Positions 34,452 through 42,920 are shown, counted from the first letter of the stretch. The stretch is DNA of 64,000 nt from Sphingobacterium sp. SGG-5 (GCF_011043525.1 NZ_JAAKGO010000004.1:372001-436000), one strand, 5' to 3'. Numbers and translations: made by a program. Notes: generated by a model from the sequence alone, not told the origin.

Positions 34452-35231
34452 ATGAAAAATATTGTGTCTTTATTAGCGCTGATTTGTGCTGCAGGATTTT
34501 ACACCATTTTTAGTCAACCTATCTCCAAACCAGTTTCTTCAACAAAAATAACAACAAAAACAGATTCCATAATAGACGAGCGTTCCCCTCTTGAAATACT
34601 GTATCAGGAAATTGATTTAGCCGATAAGCTTAAATATGAGGTTTTTGAAATGGCCATGTTGGGTTTTGACAATTTGTCTTTACGCAATAAGGATATTATC
34701 ACCATCGTAGACTTCAGTCTACCTTCGACCGACAAACGGATGTACGTGATTGATCTCAAAAATAAAAAACTTTTATTCCACACCATCGTTTCCCATGGAC
34801 GTAACAGTGGGGATAAGTACGCTACATCATTTTCCAATAGACATGGCTCCTTCCAAAGTTCGCTGGGGTTCTATATTACCGAAGGAACCTATGTAGGCGG
34901 AAATGGTTACTCACTTGTGATCGACGGGATAGAAAAAGGAATTAACGATCAGGCAAAAGCGCGTGCGGTGGTCATTCACGGAGCAGACTATTGCAGTACA
35001 TCTTTCATCAAAAATACGGGCCGTCTGGGAAGAAGTTACGGCTGTCCTGCATTACCTCGTGAGCTGACAAAGCCGATTATCAATACCATCAAGAATGGTA
35101 CAGGGCTATTTATCTACGCGGACAACGTGGAGTATATGGCGAATTCTACACTCGTAAGGGATACAGAGACACTTATAGCAGCTCAACGTCCACTACCGGA
35201 TATCACTCCGACTTCGGCCACATTGAACTAA
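34452..35231 (+). CDS. Murein L,D-transpeptidase catalytic domain family protein
   Basis: This 259-residue secreted protein has an N-terminal signal (MKNIVSLLALICAAGFYTIF). The C-terminal catalytic region has SHGRNSG, VVIHGADYCS and GRSYGCPALP, where the His and Cys form the L,D-transpeptidase-type active site. I start at ATG 34452 rather than the GTG two codons upstream. It belongs to a different subfamily from the preceding YkuD lipoprotein. Its substrate is inferred to be peptidoglycan. Confidence 0.88.
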   Translation: MKNIVSLLALICAAGFYTIFSQPISKPVSSTKITTKTDSIIDERSPLEILYQEIDLADKLKYEVFEMAMLGFDNLSLRNKDIITIVDFSLPSTDKRMYVIDLKNKKLLFHTIVSHGRNSGDKYATSFSNRHGSFQSSLGFYITEGTYVGGNGYSLVIDGIEKGINDQAKARAVVIHGADYCSTSFIKNTGRLGRSYGCPALPRELTKPIINTIKNGTGLFIYADNVEYMANSTLVRDTETLIAAQRPLPDITPTSATLN

Positions 35232-35283
35232 ATACAGATATTAATTCGGTATATTTCTCTTTTTTGCGATAAATACCTAATTT

Positions 35284-35309
35284 TATTCGTAGCTCATGAT
35301 ATACGAATA
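35284..35309. promoter_or_regulatory. Inverted repeat directly before the patatin gene
   Basis: TATTCGTA (35284-35291) and TACGAATA (35302-35309) form a perfect 8-bp inverted repeat with a 10-nt spacer, ending one base before the ATG at 35311. It could be an operator or a start-site-occluding hairpin. Confidence 0.55.
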
Positions 35310-35310
35310 G

Positions 35311-36366
35311 ATGAAAAGAATTCTCTCTATAGACGGTGGAGGTATTCGGGGTATCATACCCGGGATGGTCATTGCCGCACTTGAAGACAGATTAAAAGAA
35401 CTTAGTGGCGACCCCAGTACGCATATCTCCGACTATTTTGATTTTTTTTCAGGAACGAGTACAGGTGGAATCTTAACGGCGATACTATTATATCCCTCTG
35501 ATGAAGACCCTAGAAAACCAAAATACAGTGCGAGAGAGGCTCTTAATATCTACCTCGATCACGGTGAACAGATATTTTCGACACACAACTGGCGTAGATT
35601 CCTGAATAAGTTCGGACTATTGAGTGAGCTTTATGACGCGGATATTATAGAAAACATCTTGCTGGATTATTTTGGTGACACCAAGTTAAGTCAGCTCGTC
35701 AAACCTTGCATTATAACCGCCTATAATATTGAACTGCGTAAAAATCATTTATTTCGGCAACAAAAAGCAATCACACATGGAGAGTCACGTGATTTTTATT
35801 TAAGGGACGTCTGTCGGGCCACTTCTGCGGCTCCTACCTTCTTCTCGGTAGCAGAGATTTTTTCACTGGCGAATACAAGATATGTGCTTATTGATGGTGG
35901 ATTGTTTGCCCACAATCCGAGCATAGCCGCTCTTTTGGAGGTACTAAAGACGTTCAATACGTTCAATATTAATGACATCCATATACTTTCACTGGGTACT
36001 GGAATCACAAAAAACGCCTATAATTACGAGGATTTTAAAAAGAAAAAGGCGATCTCTATCGGTCCCGCTCTCGTGGATATTATGACGGCGAGCTCGTCGG
36101 AAAGTAACGATTATTTCCTTCGCCAGTTGTTTCGTTCGGTCAACCGGCTAGGAAATTATATCCGTATCGAACCGAACAACCTTTCTTCGATCAACCCGGC
36201 AATGGATGCTGCCAGCAAGTCTAATATTCAGAAAATAGTAGCCTTAGCAGACAAGGTTATCAGCGAAAATGAAAACGTGTTAACCACACTTGCCCAAGAT
36301 CTCATAGAAGATCAGAAGGAAGTTGAAAAACGAAAAAAGTCGGTCTGGAACTTCTTATACCGGTAG
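35311..36366 (+). CDS. Patatin-like phospholipase
   Basis: This 351-residue Ser/Asp-dyad lipid acyl hydrolase has the oxyanion motif DGGGIRG at residues 8-14, the nucleophile in GTSTGG (S50) and the catalytic Asp in DGGLFAHNP (about D195). There is no signal peptide, so it is cytoplasmic or membrane-associated. The overall form resembles cytosolic patatins, including CapV effectors of CBASS. No cyclase (CD-NTase) or other anti-phage gene is adjacent, so a defence role is not supported by context. The stop codon lies within the terminator stem. Confidence 0.92.
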   Translation: MKRILSIDGGGIRGIIPGMVIAALEDRLKELSGDPSTHISDYFDFFSGTSTGGILTAILLYPSDEDPRKPKYSAREALNIYLDHGEQIFSTHNWRRFLNKFGLLSELYDADIIENILLDYFGDTKLSQLVKPCIITAYNIELRKNHLFRQQKAITHGESRDFYLRDVCRATSAAPTFFSVAEIFSLANTRYVLIDGGLFAHNPSIAALLEVLKTFNTFNINDIHILSLGTGITKNAYNYEDFKKKKAISIGPALVDIMTASSSESNDYFLRQLFRSVNRLGNYIRIEPNNLSSINPAMDAASKSNIQKIVALADKVISENENVLTTLAQDLIEDQKEVEKRKKSVWNFLYR

Positions 36367-36381
36367 CAAGCGCTACCTTTT
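36362..36381 (+). terminator. Short intrinsic terminator overlapping the patatin stop codon
   Basis: GGTAGC pairs with GCTACC around a 4-nt loop (36362-36377), followed by TTTT. The TAG stop codon of the patatin gene is part of the stem. Confidence 0.6.
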
Positions 36382-36391
36382 GCTGGATTCG

Positions 36392-37180
36392 CTATTCCCG
36401 GATTAAAGCACGGTCCAAGTGAACGTATCCACCATCCACATACAGCAACTGACCTGTCGTGTGACTTGACTTCTCGGAGAGAAGAAATACTGCGGTATGC
36501 GCAATTTCTTCCGCTGTCGTCATCCGGTGTTCTAAAGGGATACGATCTGTTATCTTCCGCAATGTTTCCTCGGGGTTATCCAATGACTGTATCCATGTGT
36601 CGTATTGGGGGGTAGCACATTCAGCCACTATAATAGCATTTACCCGAATACTATAAGGAAGGAGTTCAACGGCCCATTCCCGCGTCAGTGCATTCCGAGC
36701 TCCATTTGAGGCTGCATAGCCCGACGTGCCTCCCTGCCCTGTCACAGCGGTTTTTGAACTGATATTCAATATGCTGCCTTTGGATTTTTTTAAAGCATCC
36801 AGAGCGTGATGCACCATCAGATAATAATGGACCACATTTTTATGAAGTGAATTTACAAAGCCTTCGTAGTCGCCACCTTCCAACCCGACACCATCGTTGT
36901 ACCCTGCGTTATTGACAACCGCGTCTATTCGACCAAAGATGGCTAAAGTTTCTTCCACGGCCTTTTTACTGGCTTCTGGATTTGTAAGTTCAGCTTCCAC
37001 ACACAGTGCCCTTCCCCCCAACTGTTCTATCTCAGCTTTTGCTTTGTTGTTGTCTTCTTGCTTGCGCCCTACAATGACAGGAATAGCACCCTCTTCTGCT
37101 AAAGCTACCGCTATAGCCTTGCCTATACCTTTAGCGCCTCCCGTAACAATAACTACTTTATCTTTCAAATTCAAGTTCAT
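36392..37180 (-). CDS. SDR-family L-fucose dehydrogenase (probable)
   Basis: This 262-residue short-chain dehydrogenase has the cofactor motif TGGAKGIGKA (residues 14-23), NNAG, the catalytic Ser in LNISSKTAV and a catalytic Tyr in YAASNGARN, where the usual YxxxK lysine is replaced by Asn. By position in the fucose operon it would oxidise L-fucose to L-fuconolactone. It resembles the fucose-cluster SDRs more than the second SDR here. It is the last gene of the operon. The YxxxN deviation should be checked, since it could alter catalysis. Confidence 0.75.
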   Translation of the reverse strand: MNLNLKDKVVIVTGGAKGIGKAIAVALAEEGAIPVIVGRKQEDNNKAKAEIEQLGGRALCVEAELTNPEASKKAVEETLAIFGRIDAVVNNAGYNDGVGLEGGDYEGFVNSLHKNVVHYYLMVHHALDALKKSKGSILNISSKTAVTGQGGTSGYAASNGARNALTREWAVELLPYSIRVNAIIVAECATPQYDTWIQSLDNPEETLRKITDRIPLEHRMTTAEEIAHTAVFLLSEKSSHTTGQLLYVDGGYVHLDRALIRE

Positions 37181-37185
37181 AATCC

Positions 37186-38016
37186 CTATTTTAAACCATA
37201 AAATCTTGTCGCATTTTCACCCCAGAAGCCTCTTAATTCTTGCGCCGTAAAATCGGTCAGATGTGCTGCTGCGATCTGCAGGCAATCTTCATATCTCGCG
37301 GCCAACAAGCTTACCGGCCAGTCTGATCCAAAACAGATACGCGCCGTACCAAAGCAATCGACAGCATGCGCAATACAGCTCTCAAAATCACCAACTTTCC
37401 AATTTTTCCAGTCCGCTTCGGTGACCAGACCTGAAATTTTACAGTACACCTCAGGGAAGGCGGCAAGCTCACGGATAAAAACTGCCCATTCATCAAACTG
37501 TCCCGATTTAACCGGCGGCTTGGCCATATGATCCAACATAAACTTTTGCTGTGGGTTCGCAGCTACGCAAGCTAACGTACTCTTATAGTGCTGAGATCCG
37601 ATCAATAAATCATACGTGTATCCATAAGTTGTCAACGCTTCAATCCCACGCTGGAAATGAGCACGCGATAAAAAGTCTGCATCGGCCTCAGCTTCGATAA
37701 TATGACGAAAGCCCTTTATAATAGGAATTTCCGAAAAACCCTGCAGATGCTCCTCTATATTTTCAGCACGCAGATCTACCCAGCCTACGACACCTTTGAT
37801 GACTTTGTATACCTGGGCCAGCTCTACCAAAAAATGGGTTTCGTGGTGGGATTGATCGGCCTGTACAGCGATAATACCATCGATCTGATTGTCTTTTAGG
37901 GTCTGGGAGATATCATTGGGCAAAAAATTACGCCGAATGGTCTGCATATCATCACCTATCCATGCGTCCCGCACGGGGTTATATAGCCAAAAATGTTGAT
38001 GAGCATCAATGCGCAT
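37186..38016 (-). CDS. L-fuconolactone hydrolase (amidohydrolase, COG3618)
   Basis: This 276-residue TIM-barrel amidohydrolase has MRIDAHQHFWLY (metal-binding HxH) at the N-terminus, FMLDHMAKPP in the middle and CFGSDWPVS near the C-terminus. These are marks of the 2-pyrone-4,6-dicarboxylate lactonase/fuconolactonase family. It is inferred to open L-fuconolactone to L-fuconate. It lies 5 bp before the terminal SDR gene and 26 bp after the FAH-family gene. Confidence 0.88.
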   Translation of the reverse strand: MRIDAHQHFWLYNPVRDAWIGDDMQTIRRNFLPNDISQTLKDNQIDGIIAVQADQSHHETHFLVELAQVYKVIKGVVGWVDLRAENIEEHLQGFSEIPIIKGFRHIIEAEADADFLSRAHFQRGIEALTTYGYTYDLLIGSQHYKSTLACVAANPQQKFMLDHMAKPPVKSGQFDEWAVFIRELAAFPEVYCKISGLVTEADWKNWKVGDFESCIAHAVDCFGTARICFGSDWPVSLLAARYEDCLQIAAAHLTDFTAQELRGFWGENATRFYGLK

Positions 38017-38042
38017 GCTTTTTTAGGGAATAAAGATAAAAA

Positions 38043-38894
38043 CTACCGCCAGTTGATCACCTCCTGACGTTGTTCACCCAGATATTCTGCTCCGAGTTCG
38101 ATAACGTCACCTTCTTTCAAATAAATAGGTGGATTAAATCCAAGACCTACTCCGGCAGGTGTACCTGTGGAGATCACATCCCCTGGAAGTAAAGTCATAA
38201 ATTGCGACACATAGGACACAATATAGGGAACGGAAAAAATCAAATTCTTGGTATTTCCATCTTGGAAAATTTCACCATTGACTTTCAACCACAAACGTAT
38301 GTTGTTGATATCCGGGATCTCATCCGTCGTGGTCATCACGGGGCCCATCGGAGCAAAAGTATCACACCCTTTACCTTTATCCCAAGTACCACTCCGTTCC
38401 AATTGGAATTCGCGTTCCGATACATCATTGTGCAAGACGTAACCCGCCACATAATCTAAGGCGTCATGCTCTTCTACGTAGGTAGCTTTCGTTCCGATCA
38501 CGATGCCAAATTCTACTTCCCAATCTGTTTTCACGGAGTTTTTCGGAATAACGACGTGATCATCTGGTCCCACTAACGCCGTAGTTGATTTCATAAATAT
38601 GATAGGCTCTGTTGGGATTGCAGCACCGGTCTCTTCGGCATGATCTCTATAATTCAAACCGATACAGACGATTTTTGATGGCCGTGCAAATGGGGGGCCA
38701 AGACGGGTTCCTGCGGGGATTTCGTCCAATTTTCCATTATTTGCCTTCACAAATTGCTCTAGGCGAGCCAAGCCATTTTCCTCAAAAAAAAGCTCGTCAT
38801 AATCTCCGCCAAACGCAGACACATCATAATTCTTATCCGCTATCTGTACTCCAATTTTTTCTTTTCCGGCTTCGCCGTAACGTATTAATTTCAT
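38043..38894 (-). CDS. 2,4-diketo-3-deoxy-L-fuconate hydrolase (FAH family)
   Basis: This 283-residue fumarylacetoacetate-hydrolase-family protein has KIVCIGLNYRDHAEETG, the metal ligands in DWEVEFGIVIG and HNDVSERE, and STGTPAGVGLG. By operon context it cleaves 2,4-diketo-3-deoxy-L-fuconate to pyruvate and L-lactate, the last step of the pathway. It is preceded by a 178-bp gap carrying a conserved hairpin element that ends 27 nt before the start codon. Confidence 0.86.
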   Translation of the reverse strand: MKLIRYGEAGKEKIGVQIADKNYDVSAFGGDYDELFFEENGLARLEQFVKANNGKLDEIPAGTRLGPPFARPSKIVCIGLNYRDHAEETGAAIPTEPIIFMKSTTALVGPDDHVVIPKNSVKTDWEVEFGIVIGTKATYVEEHDALDYVAGYVLHNDVSEREFQLERSGTWDKGKGCDTFAPMGPVMTTTDEIPDINNIRLWLKVNGEIFQDGNTKNLIFSVPYIVSYVSQFMTLLPGDVISTGTPAGVGLGFNPPIYLKEGDVIELGAEYLGEQRQEVINWR

Positions 38895-38921
38895 CTGTTT
38901 ATTGTTTTGTTTTTTGTCTGT

Positions 38922-38999
38922 CAGATGGAGCCTTTGATGATTGAAATAATTATTTCTCTGTGTATTTAATAATTATTTCAATCATGTCGGGTTCATCTG
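38922..38999 (-). promoter_or_regulatory. Hairpin element A (conserved with 41171-41229) before the FAH gene
   Basis: A perfect 18-bp inner stem (38937-38954 with 38968-38985) encloses a 13-nt loop. An outer arm pairs 38922-38932 with 38989-38999 imperfectly. On the transcribed strand the element reads ATGAACCCGACATGATT at its 5' side, has ACACAGAG in the loop, and is followed by A-rich DNA (AAAAAACAAA) and ACAG-ATG. Element B shares all of these and the same 27-nt distance to the next ATG. Confidence 0.8.
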
Positions 39000-39072
39000 T
39001 TTATTTTTTTGTTTATTATCTATGTTTAATTGATCAATAGGACACCAAACTTAGATAAAATGCTTTGCATTA

Positions 39073-39837
39073 TCAATTGTTCAATTTGATGAACCCACCG
39101 TCAATCGGATAATCATTTCCCGTAATGAAACCGGCATCATCCGAACACAGAAATAAGGCCAACTGTGCAATTTCTGTCGGCTTTGCCATACGTCCGATGG
39201 GTTGAGATTGCGACAGCTTTTCGAACATTTCCCGCTCTTCACCTGGATAATTCTTTGCAATAAAACCATCCACAAAAGGCGTGTGTACACGAGCTGGCGA
39301 AATGGAGTTGCTCCGAATATTATATTTCATATAGTCGCGGGCGACAGACATGCTCATAGCATAAATCGCGCCTTTACTCATCGAGTATGCAAAGCGGTCA
39401 GCAATCCCCACTACCGCTGCAATAGAGGCCAAATTTAAGATTGCACCACTTCGATAAGTTTTCATCGTTGGGATTACCGCATATAACGCATTGTATGCCC
39501 CTTTCACATTGACCTGAAACACCCGATCAAAATCGGCTTCTGTGCAATTCTCAAGATTACCCACATGCGCTATCCCCGCGTTGTTGACCAGAATATCGAC
39601 CCGTCCGATGGCGTCCACGGTAGATTGGATGTCATGCTGATTCGTAACGTCACAGATATGCGCAATAGCCCGTCCACCCGCTTTGTGTACCGAATCGACA
39701 ACCAGTTGCGATCCTTCCTCATTGCGGTCTATGATATGGACAACAGCCCCTTCTTTTGCAAAAAGCTCTACAATTGCCTCGCCTATTCCGGATCCGCCAC
39801 CAGTCACGACAGCGACCTTTCCCGTTAGTTTCGACAT
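39073..39837 (-). CDS. SDR-family dehydrogenase, probably 2-keto-3-deoxy-L-fuconate dehydrogenase
   Basis: This 254-residue short-chain dehydrogenase has TGGGSGIGEA (residues 12-21), NNAG, the catalytic Ser in LASIAAV and YSMSK (Tyr/Lys). It is a complete classical active site. By pathway logic it oxidises 2-keto-3-deoxy-L-fuconate to the 2,4-diketo compound. It starts 4 bp after the fucosidase stop. Assignment of the two SDRs of this operon to the two dehydrogenase steps is inferred and could be swapped. Confidence 0.78.
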   Translation of the reverse strand: MSKLTGKVAVVTGGGSGIGEAIVELFAKEGAVVHIIDRNEEGSQLVVDSVHKAGGRAIAHICDVTNQHDIQSTVDAIGRVDILVNNAGIAHVGNLENCTEADFDRVFQVNVKGAYNALYAVIPTMKTYRSGAILNLASIAAVVGIADRFAYSMSKGAIYAMSMSVARDYMKYNIRSNSISPARVHTPFVDGFIAKNYPGEEREMFEKLSQSQPIGRMAKPTEIAQLALFLCSDDAGFITGNDYPIDGGFIKLNN

Positions 39838-39841
39838 AGTT

Positions 39842-41143
39842 TTATATTTTTATTGTTAATACGTAAGGTTCTATTTCTGCACCGCTTTTTGGTAAATTCA
39901 CCTTCAGCACACTGTCTTTCCGTGTATAAGAGACCTTATCTTTTGTTCCAAAGGTTGTGATCGATTGGATAGGAACGTCAAAATTATCTACTTCAATCTC
40001 CGTATTACTTGTGTTTAAGATATGAAGATAGATTTCCTTTCCTTTTTTCGTTAATGCATAATCATCATTAGGTGGTATAAATCCTCCTTCCGTTCCATAG
40101 ATCGCATCCCCATATTTTGTCAGCCATTGCCCCAGCTCACGCAGTCGATCTTGCTGATAATCCTGGATTTCACCATTCGGCATCGGTCCGACATTCAGCA
40201 ATAAATTCGCACCATAGCCTGATGCTTTCACGAGATACGCCAATACTTCTTGAAACGACTTTTGCTTTCTATCCTTGATATTGAAGCCCCACGAACCGCC
40301 AATGGTGCCGCAGACTTCTTTCGGTAGTTTGCCCACATCTTCAGCTTTAGTACCAAAGCCGGTCGTATTATGTCCCGGCAAATCGCGTTCAAACATCTGG
40401 AAATCTTCACCGTCTATGGGTGCTTTATGATGGTTATTGCCGACAAGACATTGCGGCTGCAAGCGATGGATCAGACTATAAATTTCTTCATATCTCCAGT
40501 CTGCTTTGGGTTTGTCCCAATCCCCGTCAAACCAAATACCGTCGATGCGTCCATAGTTGGTCAGTAGCTCCGTTAGCTGCGCCTTCATAAACCGGATATA
40601 GCTATTCCAATTACCTTTCGTACTGTCCCGGTCGGCAATCTCTCTTCCGGTCCTGCCAGCAGGAAGATAATCGTCCCGGTGCCAGTCCAATAACGAATAA
40701 TAAAACATGATCTTCAGACCCTCCACCCGGCATGCTTCTGCCAGTTCCTTAACGATGTCGCGTTTAAACGGTGTCGCTTGAACAATGTTGTAAGCTGAAG
40801 CATTCGAGTCCCACATCGAGAAACCGTCATGGTGACGACTGGTAAATGTGACATAGTGTGCACCAGCAGACTTGAACAGACGTGCCCATTCTTTCGCATC
40901 GAAATCGATGGGATTAAAAAACTTAGGAAGAAGCTCATACTCATGCAATGCAAATTTCTGTTGATTCATAACCCACTCGCCATCTCCTAAGATACTATAT
41001 ACGCCCCAGTGAATGAAAACACCGAATTTTGCATCTTCGAACCATTGCCTATTCGCCAGGTTTTCGGACGTGGGTTGATACTTTTGTGCATGTAAACTGC
41101 TGAATACACTACATGCAACGAGTAGAATAATAAGCTTTTTCAT
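39842..41143 (-). CDS. GH29 alpha-L-fucosidase, exported
   Basis: This 433-residue glycoside hydrolase has a signal peptide (MKKLIILLVACSVFSSLHA) and no lipobox, so it is periplasmic or secreted. GH29 features are FGVFIHWGVYS, TFTSRHHDGFSMWDS and the nucleophile region RIDGIWFDGDWD. A C-terminal beta domain follows. It releases L-fucose from glycans and supplies the catabolic operon in which it sits. Conserved hairpin element B precedes its start by 27 nt. Confidence 0.93.
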   Translation of the reverse strand: MKKLIILLVACSVFSSLHAQKYQPTSENLANRQWFEDAKFGVFIHWGVYSILGDGEWVMNQQKFALHEYELLPKFFNPIDFDAKEWARLFKSAGAHYVTFTSRHHDGFSMWDSNASAYNIVQATPFKRDIVKELAEACRVEGLKIMFYYSLLDWHRDDYLPAGRTGREIADRDSTKGNWNSYIRFMKAQLTELLTNYGRIDGIWFDGDWDKPKADWRYEEIYSLIHRLQPQCLVGNNHHKAPIDGEDFQMFERDLPGHNTTGFGTKAEDVGKLPKEVCGTIGGSWGFNIKDRKQKSFQEVLAYLVKASGYGANLLLNVGPMPNGEIQDYQQDRLRELGQWLTKYGDAIYGTEGGFIPPNDDYALTKKGKEIYLHILNTSNTEIEVDNFDVPIQSITTFGTKDKVSYTRKDSVLKVNLPKSGAEIEPYVLTIKI

Positions 41144-41170
41144 CTGTATATAATTTGTTTTTTAGCGGTG

Positions 41171-41229
41171 ATGAAGCTATCAGATTTATTCATTCCTCTG
41201 TGTGATTGAATAAATCATGATGGTTTCAT
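41171..41229 (-). promoter_or_regulatory. Hairpin element B (conserved with 38922-38999) before the fucosidase gene
   Basis: The inner stem GATTTATTCA/TGAATAAATC (41183-41192 with 41207-41216) encloses a 14-nt loop. A 12-bp outer arm (41171-41182 with 41218-41229) has two wobble-type pairs and a bulged base at 41217. On the transcribed strand the 5' block reads ATGAAACCATCATGATT and the loop contains ACACAGAG, as in element A, while the stem sequence and length differ. The start codon follows 27 nt later in both. Confidence 0.8.
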
Positions 41230-41251
41230 AATTCAATTATTTTATACGTGT

Positions 41252-42919
41252 TTATAATGATACGCCCCGCCGCCAAGGGATAAAATCATCTTGGCCCAGC
41301 AATACCGCTTTAGATGTCACCTCACCACTCGCCACGGCCAGCACATAATCCAGAAGGCGATGTGCGGCTTCCTCAATGGTTTCTTCCCCATCAATGATGG
41401 TCCCACAATTGATATCAATGATATCGGGCATCTTTTCATAGGTTTTTGTATTCGTGGACACCTTGACAACCGGCGTTACCGGATTGCCGGTAGGTGTACC
41501 CAACCCCGTCGTAAACAGTACTACGTTGGCCCCCGCAGCCACTTCTGCTGTCGTACTTTCCACATCATTACCCGGTGTACACAACAAGTTTAGACCAGGC
41601 TTATTAGCCAGCCCGGGATAATCCACCACATTTGTAACTGGAGATGTCCCTCCTTTTTTCGCTGCTCCGGCAGATTTTATCGCATCGGTAATCAATCCAT
41701 CCCGGATATTACCCGGAGAAGGATTCATATAAAATCCCGAACCATCCGCTTCTGCCTTGGCATTGTAAGTCCGCATGAGGTGCATAAATTTCTCCGCAGT
41801 AGCCTCATCTATGCAGCGATCGCTGAGTTCCTGCTCGACGCCGCACAGCTCCGGAAACTCCGATAAGATAACCGACCCACCCACACTGACCAACATATCG
41901 GACAAATAGCCCAAAGCCGGATTAGCCGATATACCGGAAAAGCCATCCGACCCGCCGCACTCTAAACCTATACACAGTTTATCGAGGCCCGCCGGTAACC
42001 GTGTCTGCCGGTTAGCTTCTACTAAACCTGCAAACGTCGCTTTGAGCGCTTTCTCCATTAAAGTCTGCTCTGTACCTTCAAGCTGTTGTTCGAATATATA
42101 CAGGGGTTTGCCAAAATGCGGATCACGTTTAAAAATCTCTTCACTCAAAATCGAGGCTTGTGCATGTTGGCAGCCCAGACTCAATACTGTCGCACCCGCC
42201 ACATTAGGATGTACAATATATCCGGCCAATAGCCCGCATAAAGCATCCGAGTCTAAGCGTGTGCCACCACATCCCATGTCATGGTTGAGAAACTTGATAC
42301 CATCGACATTCGGAAAAAGACGCTTGCTACCTGTATTGGACTTTACCGAAGACAAATCGGTAGCTAACAGCTCATCTACGGAAGCACCAGATTGATATCT
42401 CGCGATAAGCCCATCGACTTCATCTGAATAGTCTTTACTTTCTACCCGATAGCCGAGCTTTTCCTCTAATGCCGCTTTCAAGGTCAACACATTCCGATTT
42501 TCACAAAAGACCATCGGTATCACCAACCAGTGATTAGCTGTACCTACAGTACCATTACTGCGGTGATAGCCTTTGAAAGTCTTACCCGCAATTTTGCTGC
42601 TATCCGGCTTATGCCAGTCCAGCTTTCGCTCGCCCAACCGAAATGCTTCAGCGGCATGTCTTAAATTATCCACATCAAGCCGCTCGCCGGGCAGCAGATC
42701 CCGATTCACTCTCCCTACCAATACGCCATACATGTAGACCTCGCCATCTTTTGGGATAGCGTTTATTGTAAATTTATGTTTCGCCGCCACATCTTGATGT
42801 AATACCAGTGTTACGCCATTGAATGAGATTTCAGTACCCTCTTGCAGGTCACGTAGGGCGACCAGCACATTATCCTTCGGGTGAATTTGCAGAAATGCTC
42901 GTTTCTCGCTCTCCATCAT
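41252..42919 (-). CDS. UxaA-family (altronate dehydratase-like) dehydratase, proposed L-fuconate dehydratase
   Basis: This 555-residue protein has the N-terminal SAF domain (about residues 10-90) and the large UxaA domain. Motifs are FLNHDMGCGGTRLDSDAL, LGCQ, CIGLECGGSDGFSGISANPALG, SEFPELCG and NLLCTPGNDVESTT, with the conserved cysteines of the iron-dependent altronate/galactarate dehydratase family. In a fucose operon lacking an enolase-type fuconate dehydratase, it occupies that step by elimination. It starts 1 bp after the mutarotase stop. Substrate is inferred. Confidence 0.85.
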   Translation of the reverse strand: MMESEKRAFLQIHPKDNVLVALRDLQEGTEISFNGVTLVLHQDVAAKHKFTINAIPKDGEVYMYGVLVGRVNRDLLPGERLDVDNLRHAAEAFRLGERKLDWHKPDSSKIAGKTFKGYHRSNGTVGTANHWLVIPMVFCENRNVLTLKAALEEKLGYRVESKDYSDEVDGLIARYQSGASVDELLATDLSSVKSNTGSKRLFPNVDGIKFLNHDMGCGGTRLDSDALCGLLAGYIVHPNVAGATVLSLGCQHAQASILSEEIFKRDPHFGKPLYIFEQQLEGTEQTLMEKALKATFAGLVEANRQTRLPAGLDKLCIGLECGGSDGFSGISANPALGYLSDMLVSVGGSVILSEFPELCGVEQELSDRCIDEATAEKFMHLMRTYNAKAEADGSGFYMNPSPGNIRDGLITDAIKSAGAAKKGGTSPVTNVVDYPGLANKPGLNLLCTPGNDVESTTAEVAAGANVVLFTTGLGTPTGNPVTPVVKVSTNTKTYEKMPDIIDINCGTIIDGEETIEEAAHRLLDYVLAVASGEVTSKAVLLGQDDFIPWRRGVSL

Positions 42920-42920
42920 C

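Noticed and set aside
35311..36366. CBASS defence operon
   Set aside because: The patatin-like lipase is CapV-like, but no CD-NTase, Cap2 or Cap3 gene is adjacent; the flanking genes are L,D-transpeptidases and the fucose operon.
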